Source: Collinsella sp. An2
GTDB lineage: Bacteria; Actinomycetota; Coriobacteriia; Coriobacteriales; Coriobacteriaceae
Reading direction: 5' to 3'
Assembly (NCBI RefSeq): GCF_002160065.1
Contig: NZ_NFJW01000007.1
Location: forward strand, 1 to 64,000
DNA: 64,000 nt
Shown: in pieces, positions 26,224 to 35,225 of the stretch
Layout: every line of letters begins with the position of its first letter
Numbering within the stretch: position 1 is the stretch's first letter
Notes under the pieces: model-generated
Database searches by the model: none
What the model saw: only the letters and a program-made list of their open reading frames with translations
Told to the model about the DNA's origin: nothing
Translations under genes and position numbers: made by a program

Positions 26224-26250
26224 GGAGGGGCGTATGGCCTCCGCCCCTCC
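26224..26250 (-). terminator. terminator of PTS module 1
   Basis: GGAGGGGCG (26224-26232) and CGCCCCTCC (26242-26250) form a perfect 9-bp stem. On the minus strand the hairpin follows the HAD hydrolase stop by 74 bases and is followed by TTCTTTG, a fair U-tract. It probably ends the long PTS transcript. Confidence 0.8.
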
Positions 26251-26324
26251 ACATGCATTAGGTCCGCGTCGCCCACAATATCTCGGAACCGGGTTCGCCG
26301 GCCCCGAGCAGGTCGATAGCCCCT

Positions 26325-26987
26325 CTATGCGATCGACAACACGTCCGGAATCTGGTCGATGATGATGTCGGCGGCGTCCTGCGAGAAGCCGAAGCGCTCC
26401 TCGCGCTTGGCAATCACGGTGAGGCCGGCGCGCTTGCCGGCAGTAATGCCCGGAACGGAGTCCTCGATGCAGCAGCACTTCTCCGCAGGCAGCCCCAGCG
26501 CCTCGATGGTATGCAGGTAGATCTCGGGATTGGGCTTGCTCTCCTTGAAGTCGGCACCCGATACGATGAGCTCGAAAGCGTCTGTAAGGCCGCATTCCGC
26601 GAGCGCGGCATCGATGTTGCGGCGAGGAGAAGACGAGGCCAGGGCGACGCGCACGCCCATGCCCTTCAGTGCCTCGATGGTGGAGCCCACTCCCGGGTTC
26701 ATCAGGGCACGATAGTCTTTCGGCAGGTCGCGGGCCCAATCGTCATAGACGCGCTCGGCCTCCTCGGGGGTGTAGTCTCCCCTGCCGCCCTGTTTGAGCC
26801 AACGGGCGACGCTGCGCTGGAAAGCCTGGTGGGACTGCCCCACCTGCTTGTTGAGGTCGTCCACGGTCAGGCCCAGCCCGAACGCTTCGGAGAAGTCTCG
26901 AATCTGGTTCCAGTAGTACAGCTCGGTGTCGACGATGACGCCGTCCATGTCAAAGATGACGGCCTGATACGGAAACGGCACAGCCAT
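26325..26987 (-). CDS. HAD-IA family phosphatase/phosphoglucomutase-like protein
   Basis: The 220-residue protein has HAD motif I FDMDGVIVDTE, motif II VALASSSP, the lysine in SKPNPEIYL, and motif IV CIEDSVPGI. These place it with beta-phosphoglucomutase and sugar phosphatases. It is the last gene of the first PTS module, downstream of two SIS enzymes, and may remove phosphate from a product of that pathway. That role is inferred. The start has AAGGGGG. Confidence 0.83.
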   Translation of the reverse strand: MAVPFPYQAVIFDMDGVIVDTELYYWNQIRDFSEAFGLGLTVDDLNKQVGQSHQAFQRSVARWLKQGGRGDYTPEEAERVYDDWARDLPKDYRALMNPGVGSTIEALKGMGVRVALASSSPRRNIDAALAECGLTDAFELIVSGADFKESKPNPEIYLHTIEALGLPAEKCCCIEDSVPGITAGKRAGLTVIAKREERFGFSQDAADIIIDQIPDVLSIA

Positions 26988-27064
26988 GCCCCCTTACTTC
27001 ATGTTGCCTTTATATGAATGAACCCCGCAGCTGTGGGGCCATCCATCACGGTAGTGGCATTGTA

Positions 27065-28153
27065 TCAATCGTCCTCGTCGTAATTGACGAAATGCCCTGT
27101 TTTGGCCGCGGCAACCGCCTTGAACCTCCTCATAAGCGGATGCTGGCGCGTGCCTCCCAAAGCAGTACTCACCCGATAGCTCAACAACTGAATGAACGGC
27201 AGGTACGCAAGGGAAGCGACATCGGGTGTGGGCAGCGGCGGCGTGACGAGGACGCGTCCGTCGGACCCAGCGAGAGAATGCGGCGTCACCAGAAATGCGC
27301 TGTCAGTGACCTCGCAGGTTGCCCTCCACACTCGCTCCACCCGTGCAGAGGCCTCGTCGCCCGCATCAAAAAAGAGGCAGGTGTAGGAAGGCGTCAGCTG
27401 GAGGTTGGGCCCATGAATATACTCTTCAACCTCGTATGCCGGACAGGGAATATGCACCGTCTCACCGATTTTGAGAGCGCCTTCGCGGGCCACGCCGCGC
27501 GTGGGCTCAGTCCCGCAGCAATAACATACGTCCATACCCGTAAAGCGCTTGATGTGCTGTTCGTAGAAGGGATCGGCCGCAGCACGAACGGCCTCGGCCA
27601 CGCCAAGGGCGCCCTCGATTTCACTCACACGCTCCTCGCACGCTCCCAGACGTGCCGCGAGCAGCATTAAAAACACCGTAAGCGTTGTGACGCCCTTGGT
27701 CACGTATCCAACGAGCTCCTCGCCCACGCCGTAGTCAATGACCGTATCCGCATGGTCGCGCACGTCGCTCTCCACGTTGCCCGTAAGACACGCGGCGCGA
27801 AGGCCGCGGACACGCAGGGCATCGAGCGCCTCAATCGCGTTGGTAGAGAGGCCGCTCTGCGTCACCACGAGCACCAAGTCGTCCGGCGTGAGGTCATGCT
27901 CGTAATACGTGAGCGCAAACGGCGTCACGAGCCGTAGCGCGCAAGCCGCACCCAAGCAGGACTGCATGAATGGCATCGCGCACATGCACGCATTGTATGA
28001 TGAGCCCGAGGCCACAAGCACGATACGCCGCGGCACCCCGTTCTTGCAAAGCTCCACCACCGGTCCGACAAGCTCGTCACGCCGAATGATGTTCGCGCGC
28101 GCTACCGAGGGGGCCTCGTCAATGTAATCGAGCATGGTCATCTTCCGGTCCAT
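27065..28153 (-). CDS. SIS-domain enzyme, module 1 (second)
   Basis: The 362-residue protein has two SIS folds, as in glucosamine-6-phosphate synthase isomerase domains. Visible motifs are VLVASGSSYNA (first SIS), VVTQSGLSTNAIEAL, and a second-domain CYCCGTEPTRGVAREGALKIGE. The glutamate-lysine arrangement EGALKIGE is typical of GlmS/AgaS/FrlB-type isomerases and deglycases. The ATG at 28153 has GGAGGT at six bases. It pairs with the SIS gene just upstream; in gfr operons two SIS deglycases likewise follow the four PTS genes. The substrate is inferred. Confidence 0.82.
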   Translation of the reverse strand: MDRKMTMLDYIDEAPSVARANIIRRDELVGPVVELCKNGVPRRIVLVASGSSYNACMCAMPFMQSCLGAACALRLVTPFALTYYEHDLTPDDLVLVVTQSGLSTNAIEALDALRVRGLRAACLTGNVESDVRDHADTVIDYGVGEELVGYVTKGVTTLTVFLMLLAARLGACEERVSEIEGALGVAEAVRAAADPFYEQHIKRFTGMDVCYCCGTEPTRGVAREGALKIGETVHIPCPAYEVEEYIHGPNLQLTPSYTCLFFDAGDEASARVERVWRATCEVTDSAFLVTPHSLAGSDGRVLVTPPLPTPDVASLAYLPFIQLLSYRVSTALGGTRQHPLMRRFKAVAAAKTGHFVNYDEDD

Positions 28154-28222
28154 GCCGCACCTCCCGCCTACGCCGCGCGAAGACCCTGAGGCCTCGCGCG
28201 GCACATTGCTCAAACGTGATTG

Positions 28223-29227
28223 TTAGTAGTCGAGCTGACGATAGTAGCGGCGGATCTCCATGGGATGGCGCGTCTCGATCTCCATGTGCACGTCGATGCG
28301 ATTGTTCACGGCGTGCATCACGAGGTGCGAGATGTCACCGCGGAACTCGGTCTCGATACCAGCGAGCTCGTAGTCCTTCGTGTCGATCACCGTGTAGTTC
28401 GCGCAGATGCGCGGGATGAAACGCACCACGCGCTCGGAGAGCGGGCGCTGGGCGTCCTCGCCCACGTAGATGGTGACAGGCGTGTTCTTGGTCACGATCT
28501 CGAACATGCCGTGGAAGAACTCGGGCGCAGTGATGGACTTGGTCTTCATCCACAGCTGCTCCTCCCAGTAGCACATGGCGTAGGAGTAGGTGGCACCCCA
28601 CTGGTTGCCCGCGCCCACGAAGTAGTGCATCTCGTCCTCGCAGTGCTTCTTGGCAAAGGCGGCGGCGAACTCGTCGGCTGCGCACTCGACGTCCACCAGG
28701 GCCTGGGCCAGGTGTGCGTCGTAGTTGGCGTACTGGGCGTCGTACTGGTCGAAATCGCCGGCATTCTTCATGAAGCGGTCCGCCACCATGAAAAACTTGA
28801 GCTGCTCGTTCTCGTCGTAGGCGATTTCGTGGTCGACCATCTTGGCAAGCTCGGTCTCGGGACGGTCGATGAAGCCGATTACCTCAGCTCCAGCGGCCTG
28901 GGCCTTGCGGATGGCCTCGACGACCTCGACCGTGCTGCCGGTGACCGAAGAAGTCACCACAACGGTGCCCTCGCCGATACGCTTGTTGCCGGTGGTGAGG
29001 TACTCGGCGGCGTTCTCCGCCCAGACCTCGATTCCCGAGTACTGCTTCATATGCACCGTCGCCTGCATGGCGCTCGCCCAGGTGCCGCCGATGCCCATCC
29101 AGCAGATATTGCGGTAGCCCTTCTCGCAGATGCCGTCAACGATCTGCTCGATCTGGGGGCGCAAGGCAAGGGCGCCGTTCACGCTGTCGACCTTCTTCTG
29201 CATATTGAAATTGACCATATCAGACAC
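28223..29227 (-). CDS. SIS-domain enzyme, module 1 (first), FrlB/GfrF-like
   Basis: The 334-residue protein starts at GTG 29227, seven bases after AAGGAG. It has WMGIGGTWASA and TSSVTGSTVEVVEAI in the first SIS fold and ITAPEFFHGMFEIV in the second, a pattern seen in fructosamine-6-phosphate deglycases. It is about 32-40% similar by eye in motif order to the SIS enzyme of module 2 (36055-37089), including the shared ending RRYYRQLDY/RRYYHQMNY. It follows EIID after 144 bases that contain a hairpin. Confidence 0.83.
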   Translation of the reverse strand: MSDMVNFNMQKKVDSVNGALALRPQIEQIVDGICEKGYRNICWMGIGGTWASAMQATVHMKQYSGIEVWAENAAEYLTTGNKRIGEGTVVVTSSVTGSTVEVVEAIRKAQAAGAEVIGFIDRPETELAKMVDHEIAYDENEQLKFFMVADRFMKNAGDFDQYDAQYANYDAHLAQALVDVECAADEFAAAFAKKHCEDEMHYFVGAGNQWGATYSYAMCYWEEQLWMKTKSITAPEFFHGMFEIVTKNTPVTIYVGEDAQRPLSERVVRFIPRICANYTVIDTKDYELAGIETEFRGDISHLVMHAVNNRIDVHMEIETRHPMEIRRYYRQLDY

Positions 29228-29317
29228 AGTTAAGCTCCTTACGAATCAAAAAAGTCTCTCAAGATGTGAATTCGAATGCGGCGTGCAGGACAAAAATGCG
29301 TTGCGGCGCCGCGAAAC

Positions 29318-29352
29318 GGCGCGGGACGGGAACCTTCCGGTGCTCCCGCGCC
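29318..29352 (-). other. hairpin between EIID and SIS genes of module 1
   Basis: GGCGCGGGA (29318-29326) pairs with TCCCGCGCC (29344-29352). It sits 20 bases after the EIID stop and about 90 bases before the SIS start, inside the presumed operon. It may be an mRNA processing or stability element that sets different levels for transporter and enzyme. Confidence 0.45.
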
Positions 29353-29371
29353 GCCAGAATGGGTCAGACGC

Positions 29372-30226
29372 CTAGACGCCCAGGATGCCAAAGAACGAGC
29401 CGACCAGACCCACGGCAACCAACAGCAGCAGCAAGGTGGTGGTCTTGACGTTCTTCTTGCTCACCAGGTAGTAGATGAACAGTGTGAAAGCGAGGGGCAG
29501 CAGACCAGGCATGATGGTGTTGCAGATATCGCCAAACGTGGTCGCGGCATCTCCCTCGCCAATGACGAGCGGCACATTCACCGCGACGTTGCCCGCGGTC
29601 ATGGAACCGATCACCATGAGGCCGAGCACCGATGCGCCATAGGTGAGGGTCTCCATGAGACCGTTCTCCTGAATCTTCTGCAGGAAGCCGCTACCCAGCT
29701 TGTAGCCCATATGCATGAGGTAGTAACGCAGACCTTGTGCAGGGACATTGAAGATGAGGAGGAAGAGCAACGGACCCAAAATGTTGCCTTGGCTCGCCAG
29801 CGACACACCAACGCCGGTAGCAATGATGCGCAGTGTTCCCCAGATGAAGGAGTCGCCGATGCCCGCCAAAGGACCCATGAGCGAGACCTTGACGTTGGAG
29901 ATGCTCTCCTTGTCGAACGAAGGGTCGTTGGCAGCAGTCTCCTCCATTGCGGCAGTGATGCCGAGGATGAGCGTGGAGAGTTGAGGGGTGGTGTTGAAAA
30001 ACTCGAGGTGGCGCTTCATGGCGTCGATACGATCCTCGGGCTTGTCATAGAGCTTCTTGATCACCGGCAGCATGCTGTAGCAAAATGCCATGTTCATCTG
30101 CCGCTCGTAGTTCCAGTCCCACTCCATGCCCAGCGAGCGCAGGACAACCTTGTTGAGATCTTTTTTGGTGAGTTTCTTCTCGCCCGAAGCCGCGGACTCA
30201 ACCGCATTAGAAGTCTTCGTCGTCAT
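29372..30226 (-). CDS. PTS mannose/fructose/sorbose family EIID, module 1
   Basis: The 284-residue membrane component has the EIID signature: MGPLAGIGDSFIWGTLRIIATGVG, followed by several hydrophobic segments and a final helix near the C-terminus. It starts with TKKDLNKVVLRSLGMEW...NYERQMNMAFCYSMLPVIKKLY, typical of EIID. Its start lies inside the end of the EIIC gene (20-base overlap), with GGAGGT seven bases upstream, so the two channel halves are co-translated. With EIIC it forms the sugar channel. Confidence 0.93.
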   Translation of the reverse strand: MTTKTSNAVESAASGEKKLTKKDLNKVVLRSLGMEWDWNYERQMNMAFCYSMLPVIKKLYDKPEDRIDAMKRHLEFFNTTPQLSTLILGITAAMEETAANDPSFDKESISNVKVSLMGPLAGIGDSFIWGTLRIIATGVGVSLASQGNILGPLLFLLIFNVPAQGLRYYLMHMGYKLGSGFLQKIQENGLMETLTYGASVLGLMVIGSMTAGNVAVNVPLVIGEGDAATTFGDICNTIMPGLLPLAFTLFIYYLVSKKNVKTTTLLLLLVAVGLVGSFFGILGV

Positions 30227-30989
30227 CGTCCATACCTCCCTCGAGAGCTACCTGCGTGGAGCCAGCATGCTGGAGCTGGCTGAGCACAATCGCGGCGACC
30301 GCGCCAAAGATGGCAACGCCAGTAGTGGGGATACCGAGATATACAGAGAGTGCAAAGCCAAGCACGAAGAAGCAGGCAACCTTCTTGTTCATAATCATGT
30401 TGAGCAGCAGCGCGAAGCCGATGGCGGGCAGCAGGCCCATGGTGATCTGCAGACCGTTGGAAACCCACTCAGGAATGATGTCGAGCAGTGCCTGGACAGC
30501 AGGGCCGCCTGCGTAGAAGCCGATTGCCACGCACAGGCCGATGATGAGGTTCACGCCAAAGAAGCCGCCCAGGAAATGCATGCGAGCGACGCCCTTCATG
30601 TCACCCTTGGCCGCATAGTCATCGGCTTTGTGCACAAACGGCGGCAGAATGAAGACCATGCCGACATTCTTTACGATAAGGACGAGCGATGCCACAGGAA
30701 TGCCGATAGTGAGCGCCGTCTCCAGCCCCGAACCCGTCGAGATGGTGAAGGCCGTACCCAGCACCGTGCCCGAGATCATCTCGGGAGGAATGCTCGCACC
30801 GATGGAGAACGAACCCATAAAGGCGAGCTCCAACGTGGCACCCAGCGTCACGCCGGTGGGAATATCCCCCATGATGATGCCCGTGAGAGCACCCATAACC
30901 AGGGGACGGGAGAGGCAGCTGGTACCCAACAGGTACTCAGCGTTGCCGAGCATGGCGACGAGGCCGAGCAAAATCGCTTGGACTAACAT
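30207..30989 (-). CDS. PTS mannose/fructose/sorbose family EIIC, module 1
   Basis: The 260-residue integral membrane protein shows the Man-family EIIC pattern: LGTSCLSRPLVMGALTGIIMGD, GATLELAFMGSFSIGASIPPE, then multiple helices. It ends in an acidic tail, GGMDDDDEDF. The ATG at 30989 lies five bases after AAGGAG; a GTG at 30995 is also in frame. A 200-base gap containing a hairpin separates it from EIIB. It forms the transport channel with EIID. Confidence 0.93.
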   Translation of the reverse strand: MLVQAILLGLVAMLGNAEYLLGTSCLSRPLVMGALTGIIMGDIPTGVTLGATLELAFMGSFSIGASIPPEMISGTVLGTAFTISTGSGLETALTIGIPVASLVLIVKNVGMVFILPPFVHKADDYAAKGDMKGVARMHFLGGFFGVNLIIGLCVAIGFYAGGPAVQALLDIIPEWVSNGLQITMGLLPAIGFALLLNMIMNKKVACFFVLGFALSVYLGIPTTGVAIFGAVAAIVLSQLQHAGSTQVALEGGMDDDDEDF

Positions 30990-31007
30990 CTCCACTCCTT
31001 CCTTCTT

Positions 31008-31030
31008 GGTCTAGCACCTGTAGCTAGACC
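31008..31030 (-). other. hairpin in the EIIB-EIIC gap of module 1
   Basis: GGTCTAGC (31008-31015) and GCTAGACC (31023-31030) form a perfect 8-bp stem with a seven-base loop just upstream of the EIIC ribosome-binding site. The 215-base gap (30990-31204) has no gene. It could control EIIC expression or mark processing; nothing more can be said. Confidence 0.45.
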
Positions 31031-31204
31031 GCCGTATCTTCCCGAACGCATGGCTTGACCAGCGTCGCGGTGACCGATGTATGGGCGAATTTGCGCACAA
31101 AAGTCCCTTCCCGCTGAGCGAAAAACTGAACGGGTGTATCGAGCCCGGCATGCGGGGCTTACGCATCTATGGATTTGTGTGCTAGATTCGCCTGCGAGGC
31201 TGCT

Positions 31205-31672
31205 TTAGAGAACGCGCTCCGCCTTGACCGGGCTATCGTCGGGAACCATCTGAATCTCGACATCCACGCCCTCGGCGATAAGCTCGCGCAGAAGCGCCGT
31301 CTCATCCTCGGTGACATTCACAGCCTTGGAAAGGCTGCGCGTCTCGGGGGTTGCCTTGGTTCCGCCGAGGTTGAGCTGCTTGATGCCGCAGGCGCGGCAC
31401 AGGCGAGCAGCGTCGGCAATGGACTCCACCACAACAAGCAGCTTGTACTTGTCGGTGACGCCGCTTGTGATTGCCGCGATGGAATCATCGATGGTCTTGA
31501 TAACAAGCTTCGTGTCTGCCGGCTTAGCCATCTTGATGGCAGACTTACGGAATGCGTCGCCCGGAACCTTGTCGTTTGCCACCAGGATGCAGTCGATGTC
31601 GAGCGCACTTTTCCAGGACACAGCAACCTGTCCGTGGAGCAAACGATGGTCGACACGCAGAAGCTTAATCAT
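31205..31672 (-). CDS. PTS mannose/fructose/sorbose family EIIB, module 1
   Basis: The 155-residue cytoplasmic protein begins MIKLLRVDHRLLHGQV, the invariant EIIB start, with the phosphorylated histidine at His13. The rest follows the family to the end. The start at 31672 has GGGGAGG upstream; the 51 residues in frame before it belong to the end of EIIA read in another frame. It accepts phosphate from EIIA (46 bases upstream) and passes it to the incoming sugar. Confidence 0.95.
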   Translation of the reverse strand: MIKLLRVDHRLLHGQVAVSWKSALDIDCILVANDKVPGDAFRKSAIKMAKPADTKLVIKTIDDSIAAITSGVTDKYKLLVVVESIADAARLCRACGIKQLNLGGTKATPETRSLSKAVNVTEDETALLRELIAEGVDVEIQMVPDDSPVKAERVL

Positions 31673-31718
31673 GAGCCTCCCCTTTCCCTTGCAACCGCGC
31701 CCCTCGCGCGGCTTGAAG

Positions 31719-32141
31719 CTAAAATTCCTCGTCTTCCGCTTCGTCAGTCGGAAGCGCGCCACCAAACGAAACGGTGACGCCCGCACGCGCGGCATCGAGA
31801 ACGCGCTCTGCTGCATCGGGCTCAAGACGATCCTGAACCGTCAGAACAACTTCGAGCGCCATAGCAAGCGTCACGCCTGCGAATACAACAACGTTGGGGA
31901 ACTCGGTAAGACGGAAAAGGGCATTGTGAACGCTGCCGCCCTTGATATCGCACATGATGATGTACTGCTCGCTGTCATGAGCAACGCGCTCGCGCATCGC
32001 CTCATAAAAGTCGTTGGGGTTCTCGCCCGGATGAAGGCTGTAGGTTTCGATGCGGTCTGCGGCACCTCCCGCAACCATGCCGATAGAATCGACCATACCT
32101 TCGGCGAGTCCGCCATGCGAGGCGATGATGATGTGCGCCAT
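31719..32141 (-). CDS. PTS mannose/fructose family EIIA, module 1
   Basis: The 140-residue protein has the EIIA-Man start MAHIIIASHGGLAEGM with the phosphorylated His9, and the CDIKGGSVHN loop. It ends in an acidic tail, DEAEDEEF. The ATG at 32141 follows AAGGAGAGGG. It is the first gene of the module-1 operon and lies directly behind a promoter overlapped by the palindromic operator at 32176-32212. Confidence 0.94.
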   Translation of the reverse strand: MAHIIIASHGGLAEGMVDSIGMVAGGAADRIETYSLHPGENPNDFYEAMRERVAHDSEQYIIMCDIKGGSVHNALFRLTEFPNVVVFAGVTLAMALEVVLTVQDRLEPDAAERVLDAARAGVTVSFGGALPTDEAEDEEF

Positions 32142-32175
32142 GTTTCCGCCCTCTCCTTGCGAGTCGGTATAACCT

Positions 32176-32214
32176 GTCATAACCCGTTATATCATCTATT
32201 ACGGGTTATGACCA
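32176..32214 (-). promoter_or_regulatory. promoter and GntR-type operator of PTS module 1
   Basis: On the minus strand TGGTCA (plus 32209-32214) and TATAAC (plus 32186-32191) form a -35/-10 pair at 17-base spacing. A perfect 12-base inverted repeat, GTCATAACCCGT (32176-32187) and ACGGGTTATGAC (32201-32212), covers both boxes. The same half-site recurs at 32379-32390. A related ACGGGTTAAT lies upstream of the regulator gene at 33206. Repression by the adjacent GntR protein is inferred. Confidence 0.75.
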
Positions 32215-32378
32215 CCTGACAATTTAGGACATAGGCGTTGGACGAAAACCTAAAATAGGAAATGAAATAACATTACCGCAGGTAGATATGGTAAGTTTTG
32301 CATCGCTCGCAGATTATAGAACCCACCTGGAATCTATCCCTTTCCGTAAACGGTATCAAAACAGGGATAAACGGTAGT

Positions 32379-32390
32379 ACGGGTTATGAC
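32379..32390. promoter_or_regulatory. extra half-site ACGGGTTATGAC
   Basis: This is an exact third copy of the 12-base half-site found in the module-1 operator, located about 165 bases farther upstream and 32 bases from the regulator's stop codon. It may support looping or cooperative binding. The rest of the 280-base gap shows no gene. Confidence 0.55.
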
Positions 32391-32421
32391 GGGTTGCCAA
32401 TATGGGGCGGACCGGCAACCG

Positions 32422-33162
32422 CTAGATACGGAACGTGTAGCGCGACCCCACGATATGCTGCTTGCCTAGATACATGGCCTCGCCGTTATCGTCAAAATAG
32501 CGGCCTACATACAGGAAGAGCGGCTCGCCGCAAGGTACCTCCAAGTGTGCCGCCAAAGTAGTTGACGCCTTCTCGATATCGAGCGTGCATGGCTCTTTCA
32601 GGCTGGGCTTCATATGCAGATGGTCGAAGATGACCGCAAAAAGCGATGTGTTCTCGTGGCCTTCTTGCTCAAGAAACGCATACCGCTCATAGGGGAAGTA
32701 GTTCTCTTCCACCATGATGGGCACGCCATCTGCCGTACGAACGCGCTCGATGCGCAAGAGCTTTCCCTCGGGACCAAATCCAAAGAAGGAACACTCCTGC
32801 TCCATGCCCGGCACAACCGTCAGCGAGATAAGATGGGCGCCTGCAAGCATGCCGTTTTGCGCACACGCAATAGTAAAGCTGTTGACCTCATTGTCTTGTG
32901 TGAACTTGGCTTTAACCTGCGGTTCGCTTACATAGGTGCCCTTACCCGGACGCTTGACGAGGCGTCCGTCGGCCACCAGCTCGCGAATGGCTCGGCGAAC
33001 CGTAATACGGCTCACCGAAAACGCCTCGATAAGCTTCTCTTCGGAGGGAATGCGGTCACCAGGCTTGTACTCGCCGCTGTCAATCCCAGATACGATGGCC
33101 GCCATGATTTGTGCATAGAGCGGCGTCGATGATGTCTCATCAAGTTTGGTAGAAATCGCCAT
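32422..33162 (-). CDS. GntR family regulator with UTRA domain, module 1
   Basis: The 246-residue protein has an N-terminal winged helix (PLYAQIMAAIVSGIDSGEYKPGDRIPSEEKL...VSRITVRRAIREL) and a C-terminal UTRA ligand domain. UTRA regulators of this type sense phosphorylated sugars or amino sugars. The start has AAGGAGG. It is encoded just upstream of the PTS module it probably controls, and a variant of the operator half-site (ACGGGTTAAT at 33206-33215) lies in front of its own gene, which suggests autoregulation. Confidence 0.92.
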   Translation of the reverse strand: MAISTKLDETSSTPLYAQIMAAIVSGIDSGEYKPGDRIPSEEKLIEAFSVSRITVRRAIRELVADGRLVKRPGKGTYVSEPQVKAKFTQDNEVNSFTIACAQNGMLAGAHLISLTVVPGMEQECSFFGFGPEGKLLRIERVRTADGVPIMVEENYFPYERYAFLEQEGHENTSLFAVIFDHLHMKPSLKEPCTLDIEKASTTLAAHLEVPCGEPLFLYVGRYFDDNGEAMYLGKQHIVGSRYTFRI

Positions 33163-33260
33163 GGCACGCCCCTCCTTTTCGATACATGGTTATGCCCCAA
33201 TTAATACGGGTTAATCCATTATATCGTTATGGAGGGGCGCACACGCGTCAAGCGGTGTTC

Positions 33261-34097
33261 TTATGCAAGCAACTGATCAAGCGCCGCAGCAATACCGTCG
33301 TCGTTATTCGAACCGGTGACCATGTTTGCACCTGCTTTAACCTCATCGTTTGCATTTGCCATGGCAACACCCATGCCAGCAAGCTTCAGCATGGGCAGGT
33401 CGTTTTGCCCATCGCCAAACGCCACAAGCTCCGAAGGGTCAATGCCGCGCTCGGGCAAAGCATGCAGGAGGGCATTGCCCTTGTTGACGTTGCACGCCGT
33501 ATATTCAAAGTAAAAATCCGCGGTAAACATGCAGCTCAAGCGGCCCACAAAGGGTGCTTCCATAGCGCGGTAGTGCTCCTGAAGATAGGTGTCGGTACCC
33601 GCCGTAAGGATTTTGTTTTGCGGCGTGATGCACCAGTCGAGCAACGACCGCACTTCATGAAGGCGCAGGTCGCACGCATCGCGCTCATCCTTGATAATGT
33701 TCTTGGGCTTTCCACGATGGAAGATGGTGCAATCGTACGCATCTTCAACGTAGAGCCGATCGCCGTCAACAAGCATCGGGATGACATCGAACGAGCGAAT
33801 GTGCTCCAGCACCGCCCGCGCGTCCTCAACAGAAATAGCCTGGTTGAACAGGAGCTCGCCCGAGGAGGCATCGCGCACCTCTGAGCCGTTGTAGGCAATA
33901 AGCATGCCGTGATGGCTATCGAGCTCTAGCTCGTGAGCAAGACGGCGCAAACCTTGGATGGGACGGCCCGATGCCAGAATGAGCGTGATGCCCGCTTTCT
34001 GAGCGCGCATCAGCGTCTCTTTTGTACGCGGCGTAATAACCTTTTGGTCGTTGGTAAGCGTGCCGTCGATATCGAGTGCGATAGCCTTGATATTCAT
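33261..34097 (-). CDS. Cof-type HAD-IIB phosphatase, module 2
   Basis: The 278-residue protein starts AIALDIDGTLTNDQKVI and has LILASGRPIQG, then GNALLHALPERGIDPSELVAFGDGQNDLPML, the complete Cof-subfamily motif set. Such enzymes dephosphorylate sugar phosphates or related compounds with broad specificity. It is the last gene of the second PTS module, after EIID, and mirrors the position of the different (HAD-IA) phosphatase in module 1. The start has AAGGGGAG. Confidence 0.9.
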   Translation of the reverse strand: MNIKAIALDIDGTLTNDQKVITPRTKETLMRAQKAGITLILASGRPIQGLRRLAHELELDSHHGMLIAYNGSEVRDASSGELLFNQAISVEDARAVLEHIRSFDVIPMLVDGDRLYVEDAYDCTIFHRGKPKNIIKDERDACDLRLHEVRSLLDWCITPQNKILTAGTDTYLQEHYRAMEAPFVGRLSCMFTADFYFEYTACNVNKGNALLHALPERGIDPSELVAFGDGQNDLPMLKLAGMGVAMANANDEVKAGANMVTGSNNDDGIAAALDQLLA

Positions 34098-34285
34098 GCT
34101 CTCCCCTTGTCTGTGTATGGCGTTTTGCAGGCATACATATCACAAAGCGTTGCTATGATAAAACGTCCTAGTATGTCATGTCTTATGCTGCACAATGACA
34201 GCATATGTCCCTTTATGATTCATAGAACCCGTTGCTCCCTACGGCGTTGCACGCATGTTCAGCCGCCCAAACATACGCGAGAGCA

Positions 34286-34319
34286 AGATGGCCTCACATC
34301 CTTGGACATGAGGCCATCT
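34286..34319 (-). terminator. hairpin after EIID, module 2
   Basis: AGATGGCCTCA (34286-34296) and TGAGGCCATCT (34309-34319) form a perfect 11-bp stem with a 12-base loop, 49 bases after the EIID stop. On the minus strand it is followed by TGCTCTCG, a poor U-tract, so partial termination before the Cof phosphatase is possible. Confidence 0.6.
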
Positions 34320-34367
34320 GCAGCTAAGAAGGTCGTAGTAGGTTAGGCAACATGCAAGCCGTAACCG

Positions 34368-35225
34368 TTATGCCGCGCTGAACACGCCCAAGAACGTACC
34401 CAGAATGCACACGGCAAAGATGCCGATAATGATATAGATGGTCTTCACCCCGCGCTTGTACAGCGCCACGCAAATGAAGGTAGCGGCAAGCGGAAGAATG
34501 CCCGGGAAGATTGCATCAAACAAGTCTTGGACGACAATCTCTGATCCGCCGACATTAAACACAAGCGACGTAGAGAGCGCCACCTGCGAGGCAATCATGG
34601 CGCCGATAACCGTCATGCCCAAGATGCCAGCTGCCTGAGTGAGACGATCAATGAGATGGTTCTCCTGCGACTGCTGCAAAAACGAAGTACCCAGGTTGTA
34701 ACCAATATGAGGAAGAATCAAGCGGGTAATCACGTTGACCGCCGAATACAGCAGGGCGTACACGATGGGGCCCAAGGGATTGCCCGTCGCTGCGATGCCA
34801 ACACCAATACCAGCAGCAACCACGCGGAACGTGCCCCAGTAGAAGGAATCGCCAATGCCGGAAAGCGGGCCCATCAGACCAACCTTCATGGCGTTGATTG
34901 AAGAGGTGTCAAAGTTCTTGTCACGAGCTGCTTCTTCCTCCATGGAAACCGTAAGGCCGGCTACGAAGGGAAGCACATGCGGCGTGATATTGAAAAACTC
35001 GGTATGACGCTCCAGGGCCGCATAGTAATCCTCGTCATTGGGATAGATCTTGCGCAGCGGCTTCTCGATGGTGTACATGAAGCCCATTGCCATCATCTTG
35101 TCGTACGACTGCGAGCACTGGCTGGTGAACTGGCGCCAGAACATACTGCGGTACATATCAGGCGTCATGACCTCAGAGGTTTTGGAAGGGGAAGTCTGGA
35201 CACCCTTGTTCTCAAGTGTTGCCAT
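34368..35225 (-). CDS. PTS mannose/fructose/sorbose family EIID, module 2
   Basis: The 285-residue protein has the EIID signature MGPLSGIGDSFYWGTFRVVAAGIGVG and the same layout as its module-1 counterpart, with a family-typical N-terminal region (YRSMFWRQFTSQCSQSYDKMMAMGFMYTIEKPL). The start overlaps the EIIC stop in a TAATG arrangement, so translation is coupled. Confidence 0.93.
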   Translation of the reverse strand: MATLENKGVQTSPSKTSEVMTPDMYRSMFWRQFTSQCSQSYDKMMAMGFMYTIEKPLRKIYPNDEDYYAALERHTEFFNITPHVLPFVAGLTVSMEEEAARDKNFDTSSINAMKVGLMGPLSGIGDSFYWGTFRVVAAGIGVGIAATGNPLGPIVYALLYSAVNVITRLILPHIGYNLGTSFLQQSQENHLIDRLTQAAGILGMTVIGAMIASQVALSTSLVFNVGGSEIVVQDLFDAIFPGILPLAATFICVALYKRGVKTIYIIIGIFAVCILGTFLGVFSAA

